This document shows positions 16,712-25,676 of a DNA stretch of 56,650 nucleotides, in pieces. The stretch covers positions 1 through 56,650 of the forward strand of contig JAEUKJ010000237.1 in assembly GCA_016792665.1 (NCBI GenBank), read 5' to 3'. The stretch comes from Deltaproteobacteria bacterium. Lineage in GTDB: Bacteria; Myxococcota_A; UBA9042; PHBI01. The first letter of the stretch is position 1; every line of letters begins with the position of its first letter. The notes beneath the pieces are model-generated. The model saw only the letters and a program-made list of their open reading frames with translations, was not told the origin of the DNA and ran no database searches. A program made the translations under genes and the position numbers.

Positions 16712-18607
16712 GTGCCGCGCCCGCCCATCGTCCTCTTTCCCCTGCTCGCTGCCTCGATCGCGCTCACGCTCGGCGCAGGCTGTGGCAGCGAGCTCGGCGG
16801 TCGCGACACGGCGCAGCACGACGACGCGGACCTGGTCATTCCCCCGGACGCCGATGTCGAGCCCGACCTCGGGCCCGACACCCCGGACCCCGACGTCGCC
16901 GAGGTGGCCGACGTGTTGGACGTCGCGGACCTCGCGGACCTCGCCGACGGCGACGCGACCGAGGACGCGGACCTGTCCTCCGACGATGGCGACGTCCCGA
17001 TGGACGACGTCGACCCCGACGCGGCCCCCCTCGACCCGTGCGTCGCGCTGGCGGATGACGCGCCCTGCGACGACCACAACGCCTGCACGCTGGGCGACCG
17101 CTGTTCCGGTGGGCGCTGCCTCCCGACCGAGGCCCTGCGCTGCGAGGACGGCAACGTCTGCACCGATGACACGTGCGACCCGGCGAGTGGCTGCGCCTTC
17201 CGCTCGAACCTCGCGAGCTGTGACGACGGCGACCCCTGCACCACCGCCGACCGATGCGCCGCGGGGATCTGCCGCCCCGGCGGCGCGACCTGTGACGACC
17301 GGAACCCCTGCACGCGCGACCTGTGCGGCGCCGGCGGGGCCTGCCAGAACCTCCCCGACGACACGCTCCCTTGCGAGGACGGCAGCGCTTGCACAGCGGG
17401 CGACTTCTGCGCCGGCGGTGTGTGTCTCGGCGGGCTCGTCGACGGGTGCGGGCAGGGGGATGCCTGTGCCTCGGTCGGATGCGCGGCCGACGGGCTGACC
17501 TGCAAGGTCGTCCTCCTGGACGGCATGGGCTGCGACGATGGCAACGCCTGCACCAGTGGCGACCGTTGCTCGGGCGGGCTGTGTCGCTCGGGTGGGGCGC
17601 TGCGCTGCCCGTGGGACAGCGAGTGCGCGGCCTATCACTGCGACACGACCGTCGGCTGCATCCTCGATACGAGCTACCCCTCGGGCAAGGTGTGCAGCGA
17701 CGACGATGTCTGCACCACCGGCGAGACCTGCGACGGCCAGGGCGGGTGCATCCCGGCCGAGCCCGCGGCGTGCGACGACGACAACCCGTGCACCTCGGAC
17801 TCGTGCGATGGGATCTGGGGCTGCCAGCACCTCTGGACGGCGGGCGACTGCGACGACGACAACGTCTGCACGACCGACGACGCGTGTGTGTCGGGGCAGT
17901 GCCGCGGCGCCGACCTGGACTGCGACGATCAGAACGCGTGCACCGCCGACAGCTGTGACCCGCGACTCGGCTGCCAGCACACGCCGATCGGCTGCGACGA
18001 CGGCAACCCCTGCACGGCCGACGCGTGCATCGCCGGGCTCGGCTGCCGCCACGTCCCCGACGACCTCGCGGCCTGCTCGGACGGGCTCGCCTGCACCCTC
18101 GGCGACCGCTGCACCGGCGGGGTCTGCGTCGGAGCGTCGACCTGCGGCGACGGCGACCCGTGCACGATCGATCGCTGCGACGCGGAGGAGGGCTGCTCGA
18201 ACCTGGCGCTCAGCCCGTGCCCGGTCGGCGCTCTGGCGGTGAGCGCGATCGGCGCGAGCGTGGCCGGGTCTCCGGTCGGACCGGGGGTCGGTCAGTGGAT
18301 CGCAATTCGTAACGATGGCACGCATGCCTTCGATCTCGATGGCTATTTCATCCGGTCCGAGGCGTGCGATTGCCTCGCTCCGATCGACGAATCAGTCATC
18401 GTACAACCGGGCGGACTCGTGTATGGACTGCGCGCGTCGAGCCCGCCCCCGGCGGTCATCGCCCCGGGCGGACCGGCGAGTGCAGGGGCCTTCGACTTCG
18501 AGTTCGGAGTCGCGGGTGACGGCTTCCGCATCGAGCCAGCGGGCGACCGCGTCGAGCTCATCGGGCCGGGCGGCGAGGTGGTCTCTGGGTTCGCCTTCGA
18601 ACCGTAG
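16712..18607 (+). CDS. Secreted Cys-rich repeat protein with lamin-tail-like C-terminal domain
   Basis: 631 residues from GTG (AGGA at 16701-16704). The signal peptide ends near Cys24 (LGAGC), possibly a lipoprotein signal although the -3 residue is Gly. An Asp-rich low-complexity linker covers about 33-108. From about 110 to 505 the protein is a run of Cys repeats built on CDDGNPCT-x-DxCD-x-GC, similar to repeats found in slime-mould and myxobacterial surface proteins; many disulfides are expected. Residues about 508-631 look like a lamin-tail-domain fold (WIAIRNDG, FDLDGYFIRS, VELIGPGGEVV). Likely a surface or matrix adhesin. Function not known. Confidence 0.8.
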   Translation: MPRPPIVLFPLLAASIALTLGAGCGSELGGRDTAQHDDADLVIPPDADVEPDLGPDTPDPDVAEVADVLDVADLADLADGDATEDADLSSDDGDVPMDDVDPDAAPLDPCVALADDAPCDDHNACTLGDRCSGGRCLPTEALRCEDGNVCTDDTCDPASGCAFRSNLASCDDGDPCTTADRCAAGICRPGGATCDDRNPCTRDLCGAGGACQNLPDDTLPCEDGSACTAGDFCAGGVCLGGLVDGCGQGDACASVGCAADGLTCKVVLLDGMGCDDGNACTSGDRCSGGLCRSGGALRCPWDSECAAYHCDTTVGCILDTSYPSGKVCSDDDVCTTGETCDGQGGCIPAEPAACDDDNPCTSDSCDGIWGCQHLWTAGDCDDDNVCTTDDACVSGQCRGADLDCDDQNACTADSCDPRLGCQHTPIGCDDGNPCTADACIAGLGCRHVPDDLAACSDGLACTLGDRCTGGVCVGASTCGDGDPCTIDRCDAEEGCSNLALSPCPVGALAVSAIGASVAGSPVGPGVGQWIAIRNDGTHAFDLDGYFIRSEACDCLAPIDESVIVQPGGLVYGLRASSPPPAVIAPGGPASAGAFDFEFGVAGDGFRIEPAGDRVELIGPGGEVVSGFAFEP

Positions 18608-18635
18608 CGGGCCCCCTGACAAGAGAGGAGGGGCG

Positions 18636-19841
18636 ATGAGCGAGGCATGGCGGAAGAACGGAACCTGTGGGGCGTGCTCGTTCTTGCAGAGCGACTTCGG
18701 CCAGCCGCCGAACGTCTACGGGCACTGCAAGATGTACCCTCGCAACGGCTCGCGCACCTCGAATGACGCGACCTGCCACGAGTTCAGACCCCTCGAGGGC
18801 TTCGAGGAGAAGGTCGTCCTGAACGTGCGGACGCACGTCCCCGAGGGCGGCCGTCGTGCCGAGCGGCGACCGGTCGAGGTCGACTCCAGCGGCGCGCGCC
18901 GCGGCTCGGTGAGTGACGGCATCATCAAGCGTCGGCGGGACGGCGAAGAGCGCGAGGTCGTGCCCGAGGCGGCGCGCCAGTTCTTCCGCGACGCGCCCGA
19001 TGACGAGGACGAGGACGAGGGCGGCGAGGAGACCGCGGCGCGCCCGAGCTACCCGGCCCCGGCCGCGTCGACGTGGTCCGTCCCGGCTAGCGCGCCGGCC
19101 GCGTCGCAGGCCGAGCTCACCGCGAGCCGCAACGCCGTGGCAGGCGCCCTCGAAGACCCGGGCGGCGGCGTCGATCCGGTCCAGATGGAGGACGCGCTGC
19201 TCGACGTGGTCGAGAGCTTCGGCGCCCTGGCCGACGTCGACATGAGCGCGTTCGGCGGCGGCATGTTGGTCCTGCGTCCCGGCGATTCGTCGCTCAAGCC
19301 GCACGAGATCGAGATCGACACCTTCTTCCACAAGGTCGTCATGATCCGCGATCGACTGCGCGTGCTCGAGCAGAAGATCAACGCCAATGACGCCCTCTCC
19401 GACATGGAGAAGATCGAGCTCGAGGCACCGCTGACCCGCGTCTACACGGCGCTCACGAGCTTCAACACCCTCATGCGCCCGACCTCGCGCGCGTGGCGTC
19501 AGCGCCGGCCGACGCGCCGCCCGCTGGAAGACCTGCTGCGGCGGTGGGCACCGCGCGACGCGACCGAGCTCGGCGCGAAGTGGACGGGGGGCGTGTGCCG
19601 CGTGCAGCCCGCCCCGGGCTCCGACGAGGAGGCCCACGAGGTCGCCATCGACCTCCTCTTCGACCGCGTGTGTCGCCTGAAGCGGCGCTTCCGCGAGCTC
19701 GAGTCGGCCATCAAGAAGCACAAGAAGCTGAGCTCGGACGACCAGAGCACGCTGCTCGACTACCTCGCCAAGTCCTACGGCACGCTAACCACGTTCAATG
19801 TGCTGTTCCGCCATCGCGAAGACTGGTTCAGTTCGAAGTGA
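18636..19841 (+). CDS. Hypothetical protein with N-terminal Cys4 motif
   Basis: 401 residues, with a strong Shine-Dalgarno (gagaggagggg) before the ATG. The first 50 residues hold a Cys4 arrangement, C11-x2-C14-x16-C31-x15-C47, which could bind zinc or an iron-sulfur cluster. An acidic/proline-rich linker (DDEDEDEGGEE, about 125-135) leads to an alpha-helical C-terminal half, which has two similar helical units: one around FHKVVMIRDRLRVLEQKI and one around LFDRVCRLKRRFRELESAI, each followed by a segment ending in TSFNTLMR or TTFNVLFR. This internal duplication is visible by eye. I do not recognise the family. It lies 28 bp after the lipoprotein gene, probably in the same transcript. Confidence 0.75.
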   Translation: MSEAWRKNGTCGACSFLQSDFGQPPNVYGHCKMYPRNGSRTSNDATCHEFRPLEGFEEKVVLNVRTHVPEGGRRAERRPVEVDSSGARRGSVSDGIIKRRRDGEEREVVPEAARQFFRDAPDDEDEDEGGEETAARPSYPAPAASTWSVPASAPAASQAELTASRNAVAGALEDPGGGVDPVQMEDALLDVVESFGALADVDMSAFGGGMLVLRPGDSSLKPHEIEIDTFFHKVVMIRDRLRVLEQKINANDALSDMEKIELEAPLTRVYTALTSFNTLMRPTSRAWRQRRPTRRPLEDLLRRWAPRDATELGAKWTGGVCRVQPAPGSDEEAHEVAIDLLFDRVCRLKRRFRELESAIKKHKKLSSDDQSTLLDYLAKSYGTLTTFNVLFRHREDWFSSK

Positions 19842-20167
19842 CACGCGTCGAGGGGAGCGACGGAGGTCGGACGCCTCCGCCCGCCATTCCACAGGAGACG
19901 CTCCGAGCCCCGCTCGGAGCTCTCCGAGGACGGCGGGCGAGGCGCCGACCCCGGCGCGACCCTGCGAAGGCCACCTCCCAGTCCGTCGTGCAACCCCAAC
20001 AGGAGTCGCTCCGAGCCCCGCTCGGAGCGATCTCCGAAGACGCCACCCGAGTGCCAAACCCAACAGGAGGTGCTTCGAGCAACGCTCGGAGCCCTCCGAG
20101 GACAGCGGGCTGGGGAGGTGCACTACGTCGTTGACCTCGGCGGGTGACGGTGATTCTACTCCGCGCC
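19842..20167. other. Intergenic region upstream of the EF-G gene, filled with hairpin repeats
   Basis: This 326-bp region has no gene. It holds three diverged copies of a 40-42-nt hairpin repeat, described separately, and presumably the promoter and leader of the EF-G gene. The Shine-Dalgarno of the EF-G gene is not obvious. Confidence 0.6.
19891..20103. repeat. Three hairpin repeats (acaggag + gctccgag...ctcggagc)
   Basis: Copies lie at 19891-19930, 19999-20040 and 20062-20103. Each begins acaggag, continues with an 8-bp stem (gctccgag / ctcggagc) around cccc or caac, and ends ctccga-gac. In the third copy one stem base is changed (gcttcgag), but a G-U wobble keeps the pairing. Spacing between copies is unequal (108 and 63 bp), so this is not a simple tandem array. 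They may be leader RNA hairpins or protein-binding sites. Confidence 0.7.
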
Positions 20168-22360
20168 ATGTCCGCACCCCCCAAGAAAAGTGCCATGGGG
20201 CACATCCGCAACATCGGCATCATGGCCCACATCGATGCCGGCAAGACCACCGTCAGCGAGCGCCTCCTCTTCATCAGCGGCAGGCAGCACAAGATCGGCG
20301 AGGTCCATGACGGCGACACGACCATGGATTGGATGGTGCAGGAGCGCGAGCGCGGCATCACCATCACGTCCGCCGTCACGACCTTCAACTGGGATGTGAA
20401 CCCCAAGCCCCCGGTGGGTGACGCCGTCCTGCCCATCAAGGGCGAGATGCACCTCATCGACACCCCGGGCCACGTCGACTTCACCATCGAGGTCTCACGC
20501 TCGCTGCGCGTCCTGGACGGCGCCGTCACGGTCTTCGACGGCGTGCACGGGGTCGAGCCGCAGACCGAGACGGTGTGGCGCCAGGCCGACCGCTACAAGG
20601 TCCCGCGCATCGGGTTCATCAACAAGATGGACCGCATCGGCGCCGACTACTGGCGCAGCCTGAAGTCCATGGAAGAGCGCTTCGGCGAGCACTGTGCCCC
20701 GGCCGCGTTGCCCATCGGCACCGAGAGCAACCACGAGGGTATCGTCGAGCTCGTCGAGCGGCGCGCGTGGACCTGGGGCGACCCCGACGACCCCAACGGC
20801 TACGAGGTCGGCGAGGTCCCGGCCGACATGGTCGACGAGGTCGAAGAGGCCCGCAACATCCTCCTCGAGCGCATCGCCATCGCCGACGACGCCTTCGCGA
20901 TGACCTGGCTCGATACGCCCGACGCCATCACCGTCAACGACATCCACGCGGCCATCCGTCGCGCGGTCATCGCCAACAAGCTCGTCCCGGTGCTGTGCGG
21001 CGCGGCGCTGCGCAACAAGGGCATCCAGCCGCTCTTGAACGCCATCGTCCTGTGGCTGCCGTCGCCCGACGACGTGCCCGAGGTGGACGGCATCAACCCC
21101 ATCACGAAGCAGCCCGAGCATCGCCCCCACGACCCCAAGGGACCGCTCGCCGGCCTCGCCTTCAAGGTCGCGATGATGGGCGACGACGGGCGCCGCCTCG
21201 TCTTCGTGCGCCTCTACTCGGGCACGCTCACGGCCGGTGCCGAGATCTTGAACCCGGGCAAGGGCATCAAGGAAAAGGTCTCGCGCATCTTCATGATGCA
21301 CGCGAACCAGCGCGACCGGAAGGACGCCATCGGCGCCGGCAACATCTTCGGCGTGCTGGGTCTCAAGCACACCAAGACCGGCGACACCATCTGCGACCCC
21401 GCCAAGCCCATCCTGCTCGAGCAGATCGACGCCTACGAGCCGGTCATCTCGCAGTCGATCGAGCCCGAGACCACGCGCGACCGCGACAAGCTCTTGGAGA
21501 CCCTCGGCAAGCTCGCCGACGAGGATCCGACCTTCAAGTGGCGCGAGGACTCGCAGACCGGGCAGACCATCATCTCGGGCATGGGCGAGCTCCACCTGGA
21601 CGTCCTCGCCGACCGCGTGCGCCGCGAGTTCGAGGTGCCCGTCCGCATCGGCAAGCCGCAGGTCGTCTACCGAGAGACCATCACCGCGAGCGGCGTCGAA
21701 GAGGACATCTTCGAGCGCCACGCCGACAACGACTTCCTCTTCGGGCAGGTCGCGGTGCGCGTGAAGCCGCGCGAGCGTGGCGAGGGCAACCTCATCGAGT
21801 GGGACTTCCCGAAAGACGCGCCCAAGGACGCCCCGAAGGAGCCTCCGAAGGAAGCGCTCAGCGCCAAGGAGAAGGCACGCGAGGGCCGCACCGTCGTCGA
21901 CTCGGCCTACCCGTGGTTCACGGAAGACCTCAAGAAGCAGATCCTGCTCGGGCTCGAGAACCAGCTCAACTCGGGCGTCCTCTCGGGCGACCCGATCCAG
22001 GACGTGCTCGTCACCGTCGCGCACGTCGGCTGGCGCGAAGGCATCACCAAGCAGGTCGGCTACACCATCGCGGCCTCCGGCGCCTTGCGAAAGGCCCTCC
22101 AGGCGGCGAAGCCCGCGCGTCTCGCGCCCATCGCCAACGTCGAGGTCTCGACCCCGCCCGAGTACACGGGTGACGTCATCGGCAGCCTCAACCAGCGGCG
22201 CGGTCGCATCGAGAACATGGAGGAGATCTCGCCGCAGGTCTCCCACATCAAGGCCCAGGTCCCCATCGAGCGCATGTTCGGCTACTCGACCGAGCTCCGC
22301 TCCATGTCGCAAGGTCGGGCGTCCTTCCAGATGACCTTCTCTCACTACGACATCGCCTAG
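20168..22360 (+). CDS. fusA: Elongation factor G paralogue (translational GTPase)
   Basis: 730 residues. GTPase motifs: G1 AHIDAGKTT (20-28), G3 DTPGHVDF (about 98-105), G4 NKMDR (about 153). Domains II-V follow in normal order, with the GMGELHLDV box and the C-terminal PIERMFGYSTELRS. It promotes ribosome translocation or, for a paralogue, recycling or a stress role. Domain IV contains an insertion of about 25-30 residues, about 547-575, built of KDAPKDAPKEPPKEA-like repeats and not present in standard EF-G. No rpsL, rpsG or tuf genes are adjacent, so this may be a second EF-G rather than the str-operon copy. The ATG used puts AHIDAGKTT at the usual depth. Confidence 0.93.
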   Translation: MSAPPKKSAMGHIRNIGIMAHIDAGKTTVSERLLFISGRQHKIGEVHDGDTTMDWMVQERERGITITSAVTTFNWDVNPKPPVGDAVLPIKGEMHLIDTPGHVDFTIEVSRSLRVLDGAVTVFDGVHGVEPQTETVWRQADRYKVPRIGFINKMDRIGADYWRSLKSMEERFGEHCAPAALPIGTESNHEGIVELVERRAWTWGDPDDPNGYEVGEVPADMVDEVEEARNILLERIAIADDAFAMTWLDTPDAITVNDIHAAIRRAVIANKLVPVLCGAALRNKGIQPLLNAIVLWLPSPDDVPEVDGINPITKQPEHRPHDPKGPLAGLAFKVAMMGDDGRRLVFVRLYSGTLTAGAEILNPGKGIKEKVSRIFMMHANQRDRKDAIGAGNIFGVLGLKHTKTGDTICDPAKPILLEQIDAYEPVISQSIEPETTRDRDKLLETLGKLADEDPTFKWREDSQTGQTIISGMGELHLDVLADRVRREFEVPVRIGKPQVVYRETITASGVEEDIFERHADNDFLFGQVAVRVKPRERGEGNLIEWDFPKDAPKDAPKEPPKEALSAKEKAREGRTVVDSAYPWFTEDLKKQILLGLENQLNSGVLSGDPIQDVLVTVAHVGWREGITKQVGYTIAASGALRKALQAAKPARLAPIANVEVSTPPEYTGDVIGSLNQRRGRIENMEEISPQVSHIKAQVPIERMFGYSTELRSMSQGRASFQMTFSHYDIA

Positions 22361-22475
22361 GCCGCGCTGAAAAGGGCTCGTCTGCGTCGTCTCTCTCGCT
22401 CCTGCGGCGACCGGTAAGGTCGCCTCGTCGCTCGCTTCGCTCGTTCCTGGCATCCGAACCCTCTCGAGCGCGGCC
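22360..22475. repeat. Palindromic element C, starting at the EF-G stop codon (diverged copy)
   Basis: A 116-bp palindrome. The ends are ggccgcgctgaaaaggg (22360-22376) and ccctctcgagcgcggcc (22459-22475), which pair except for an internal mismatch block. The centre is a 19-nt hairpin (22406-22424, ggcgacc / ggtcgcc). Its first base is the last base of the TAG stop. Layout and short blocks (gctgaaaa, tctgcg-cgtc, tgcggcg, cgcctc, tcct-gcat) match elements A and B. Confidence 0.6.
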
Positions 22476-22507
22476 GGGCACCATGCTTCCGCTCCCACGG
22501 TGATGGC

Positions 22508-24001
22508 GTGCTCTTTCCGACCTGGACGTTCCTGTTCTTTCTCGTCGTGGTGGTCGGCGCGCGCTGGCTGCTCTCACGACGGACCCGCCGGCAGCCTGGC
22601 TCCGCCAGGCCTTGTGCGGGCGGTGATGAGCTCGTCCGGGCGTGGCTCCTCTTCGCGAGCTACGTCTTCTACCTGTCCTGGGGGCCGCTCTACGGGGTCC
22701 TGCTGGCAGGTGTGACGGTCGCGACCTGGGCCGTCGGGCGCCAGGTCGGTGACACGAGCCGCGCCCAACCCATCCGCAAGCGTTGGCTCGTCGCGGGCGT
22801 GGTCGTGAACCTCGGGCTGCTCGCGTTCTTCAAGTACGCGCAGTTCGCGGTCGACCAGGTCCACCTCCTCATCGCCCCGACGGGCGAGCCACCTCCCGCT
22901 CTGGGAATCGTGCTCCCGCTCGGCGTCTCGTTCTTCACCTTCCACGCCGTCAGCTACCTCGTCGACTCGTATCGTGGCGGCGAGGTCGAACGTTCGCTGT
23001 CCACCTTCGCCCTCTACTTCGTCTTCTTCCCGCACCTCATCGCCGGCCCCATCGTGCGCGCGCGCGAGCTCGTCCCGCAGCTGCACGCCCGCCCGCGTTT
23101 CGACCCGGCCCAGTTCGCCGACGGCATCGACCTCATCCTGCGCGGGCTGGTGAAGAAGATGGTCATCGCCGACCGCCTGGCCGAGCACAGCGACAAGGTC
23201 TTCGCCGACCCGCACCTCTACGGCACCGGCACGACCTGGCTCGCGATGCTCTGCTATGCGGGGCAGATCTACGGCGACTTCTCCGGCTATACCGACATCG
23301 CGCGCGGCGCCTCGAAGCTCATGGGCTACGAGATCCCCGAGAACTTCCGCCTGCCCTACCTCGCCGGCAGCATCACCGAGTTCTGGCGTCGCTGGCACAT
23401 GACGCTGTCCCGCTGGCTGCGCGACTACCTCTACATCGCGCTCGGCGGCAACCGCCACGGAGAGGCGCGCCGCAACCTGAACCTCTTCCTCACGATGGGG
23501 CTCGGCGGACTCTGGCACGGGGCCGGCTGGACCTTCGTCCTCTGGGGCGTCTTCCACGGGCTCCTGCTCGTGCTCCACAAGCTCTGGGTCACCGTCACAG
23601 CACCCCTCATGGACCGCGCGCGCACCCCCGCCTCGCGCCCCCTGCGCCAGAACTTTGCGTGGCGAATTTTCGCCACCGTGGCGACTTTTTGCCTCGTGGC
23701 GCTGGGCTGGGTCCTCTTCCGCGCCCCCGACCTCGACACCGCGCTCGTCGTCTACGACCGCCTCCTCCCCGGCGCCAAATCGCTGACCCCCGTCACCGGC
23801 CTGGCCGTCTACTGGGCCGTCCTCCTCGTCCTCCTGGCGAGCCAGCTCATCGGCGCCTGGAAGGACGGCAAGTGGCTCTGGCGCTGGCTCGGCGAGGCCC
23901 CCGAGCGTGCCTGGGTGCGCGGCCTCGTCTGGCTCCTGGCCATCGCGGCCTGCTTCTTCTTCGCCGGCAAGCCCGCCGAGTTCATCTACTTCGCGTTCTA
24001 G
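22508..24001 (+). CDS. MBOAT-family O-acyltransferase (AlgI-like)
   Basis: 497 residues from GTG, polytopic membrane protein with about 10 or more helices. Family signatures: FFKYAQFAV, SFFTFHAVSYLVD, FPHLIAGPIVRA, GDFSGYTDIARG, ITEFWRRWHMTLSRWLRDYL and the catalytic His337 in GLWHGAGWTF. AlgI-type proteins pass acyl groups across the inner membrane to acetylate exported polysaccharide or cell-wall sugars. The next gene, 15 bp downstream, encodes an SGNH-like protein, the usual partner that completes transfer in the periplasm. The glycan acceptor cannot be told from this window; no polysaccharide synthase is nearby. Confidence 0.92.
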   Translation: MLFPTWTFLFFLVVVVGARWLLSRRTRRQPGSARPCAGGDELVRAWLLFASYVFYLSWGPLYGVLLAGVTVATWAVGRQVGDTSRAQPIRKRWLVAGVVVNLGLLAFFKYAQFAVDQVHLLIAPTGEPPPALGIVLPLGVSFFTFHAVSYLVDSYRGGEVERSLSTFALYFVFFPHLIAGPIVRARELVPQLHARPRFDPAQFADGIDLILRGLVKKMVIADRLAEHSDKVFADPHLYGTGTTWLAMLCYAGQIYGDFSGYTDIARGASKLMGYEIPENFRLPYLAGSITEFWRRWHMTLSRWLRDYLYIALGGNRHGEARRNLNLFLTMGLGGLWHGAGWTFVLWGVFHGLLLVLHKLWVTVTAPLMDRARTPASRPLRQNFAWRIFATVATFCLVALGWVLFRAPDLDTALVVYDRLLPGAKSLTPVTGLAVYWAVLLVLLASQLIGAWKDGKWLWRWLGEAPERAWVRGLVWLLAIAACFFFAGKPAEFIYFAF

Positions 24002-24016
24002 CAGGACGTCGCTCCC

Positions 24017-25639
24017 ATGCCTCACGCCCCGACCGATCCGAACCACGCAGCGACCTCCCCGGCACGTCCGGGGCGCGCGCTCGTGACCTCGGTCGCCGTC
24101 GTCGTCGTGGGCCTCGCCATCGCGCTCATCGCCTTCGAGGTGAGCGTCTATCCGACGAAGCTCGTCGCGCAGTCGCGTCACCAGGCCCTTCCCGCGATGT
24201 TGGACCAGCTCGACGCGCCCGCCGAGATCGCCGTCATGGGCGACTCGCGCGTCATCCACGGCGTGCGCCCCTCGGTCATCGCGAACGTGTTCTCCGACCA
24301 TCTCGGCGTCGCGCCGCGCGCCGTGAACCTCGGCCTCCCTGGCGCCCCGCCGGTCGCGATGCTGGGCTTCGCCGAGCACCTCGTCGCCCGGACCCCGCCT
24401 CGCGTGGTCGTGCTGGCGCTGTCGCACTACATGTTCTCGACGGCTCAAGATCCGCAGAACGCGCGTGAGCCCATCCTGGCGCTCTTCCACGCCACCGACC
24501 TGCCCCGCGCCCTCCTGGCTGGGATGCCCTTCGAAGAGGCCAGCGAGGCCTTGGCCGCCGACCTCTTCGCGCCACTCCGCTTCCGCTCGCGCATCCTGTC
24601 GCGCCTCCTCGAAGGCAAGCTCTACACCGACGACGACCCCTTCGCCGTGACGCTGGTCGGACCGCCGACCGAGCCGGGCTGGCTCTACGCGACCCGCGTC
24701 ACCGCCCCCGAGCAGCGCCGCCGGATGAGCCTCCGCGCCGAGGGCACGCGCAAGGTCATGAACCCGGACGAGCCCGACTCGGCCAAGCTCTTCGAGCGAC
24801 AGTTCGGCTACCTCGCGTCGACCATCGCGCTCCTCCAGAGCCACGGGGTCCGCGTCGTCTTGATGGAGAGCCCGACCGCCAGCGGGGTCTGGCCCTACCT
24901 CTCGATGGACGCCAAGAACCTCTATCCCGTCGTCGATCGGCGCATCGCCGACATCGCGCAGCGCTACGCGGTCCCCTGGCTCCATCATCGCCCCGACTTC
25001 GTCGTCCCCGATTCCTACTACACCGACGGCGACCACCTGAGCCCCGACGGTGCGGCCCGCTTCACCGCGCTCTTGACCCACCGGATCCTCATCCCCGCGT
25101 GGCGCGGCGAGCCCATTCCCGCGCCGCTGCCCGACCGCTGGACGCGACCCGCCCCGAGCCCGAACTGCGAGCTCCTCTTCGACTTCGAGGCGACCACCCC
25201 CGAGACCTTCGACACCCCCGGTGCCTGGGAGCTGGACGGCGACGCCTTCGCGACGCTCTCGGTCACCGGTTCTCAAGGGGCCCAGGCCGACATCGTCGGC
25301 GCCGTCGGCTACGGCCTCGTCAACACCGCGACGGCCGAGAGCGGCGACCGCGCGACCGGCTCGGCGACCTCCTCCGAGTTCGTCATCACGGCACCGTCCC
25401 TACACCTGAAGGTCGGCGGTGGTCGCTTCCCGCGTACGGCCGCCGTCGTGCTCGAGGTCGACCGCGAGGACGGCGAGCGCGCTCGCTTCGCCACCGGCGA
25501 GCAGAGCGAGAACCTGCGCGAGGTCGTCTGGGACGTCTCCGAGTTCATCGGTCTACGTGCGCGCCTCCGGATCATCGACAGCGAAGCTTCGGCGTGGGGG
25601 CACCTCGTCGTCGATCAGATCGAAGCCTGTCATCACTGA
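24017..25639 (+). CDS. Membrane-anchored SGNH/DHHW-like protein, partner of the MBOAT
   Basis: 540 residues. One N-terminal helix (about 20-41) anchors the protein with its body in the periplasm. SGNH features: block I MGDSR (Ser77) and block V DGDHLSPDG with Asp337 and His340. These match acetyltransferase or esterase partners of MBOAT proteins (AlgX/AlgJ or PatB-like). After about residue 375 a separate beta-sandwich domain follows (LLFDFEATTPETFDTPG to VDQIEACHH), resembling a carbohydrate-binding jelly roll. AGGACG lies seven bases before the ATG. With the MBOAT gene it forms a two-gene O-acylation operon. The binding domain suggests that it holds the glycan substrate itself. Confidence 0.8.
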   Translation: MPHAPTDPNHAATSPARPGRALVTSVAVVVVGLAIALIAFEVSVYPTKLVAQSRHQALPAMLDQLDAPAEIAVMGDSRVIHGVRPSVIANVFSDHLGVAPRAVNLGLPGAPPVAMLGFAEHLVARTPPRVVVLALSHYMFSTAQDPQNAREPILALFHATDLPRALLAGMPFEEASEALAADLFAPLRFRSRILSRLLEGKLYTDDDPFAVTLVGPPTEPGWLYATRVTAPEQRRRMSLRAEGTRKVMNPDEPDSAKLFERQFGYLASTIALLQSHGVRVVLMESPTASGVWPYLSMDAKNLYPVVDRRIADIAQRYAVPWLHHRPDFVVPDSYYTDGDHLSPDGAARFTALLTHRILIPAWRGEPIPAPLPDRWTRPAPSPNCELLFDFEATTPETFDTPGAWELDGDAFATLSVTGSQGAQADIVGAVGYGLVNTATAESGDRATGSATSSEFVITAPSLHLKVGGGRFPRTAAVVLEVDREDGERARFATGEQSENLREVVWDVSEFIGLRARLRIIDSEASAWGHLVVDQIEACHH

Positions 25640-25676
25640 CCACGCGCGGCTGCGTCTCGCTCGCGCTCGAGTTCGG

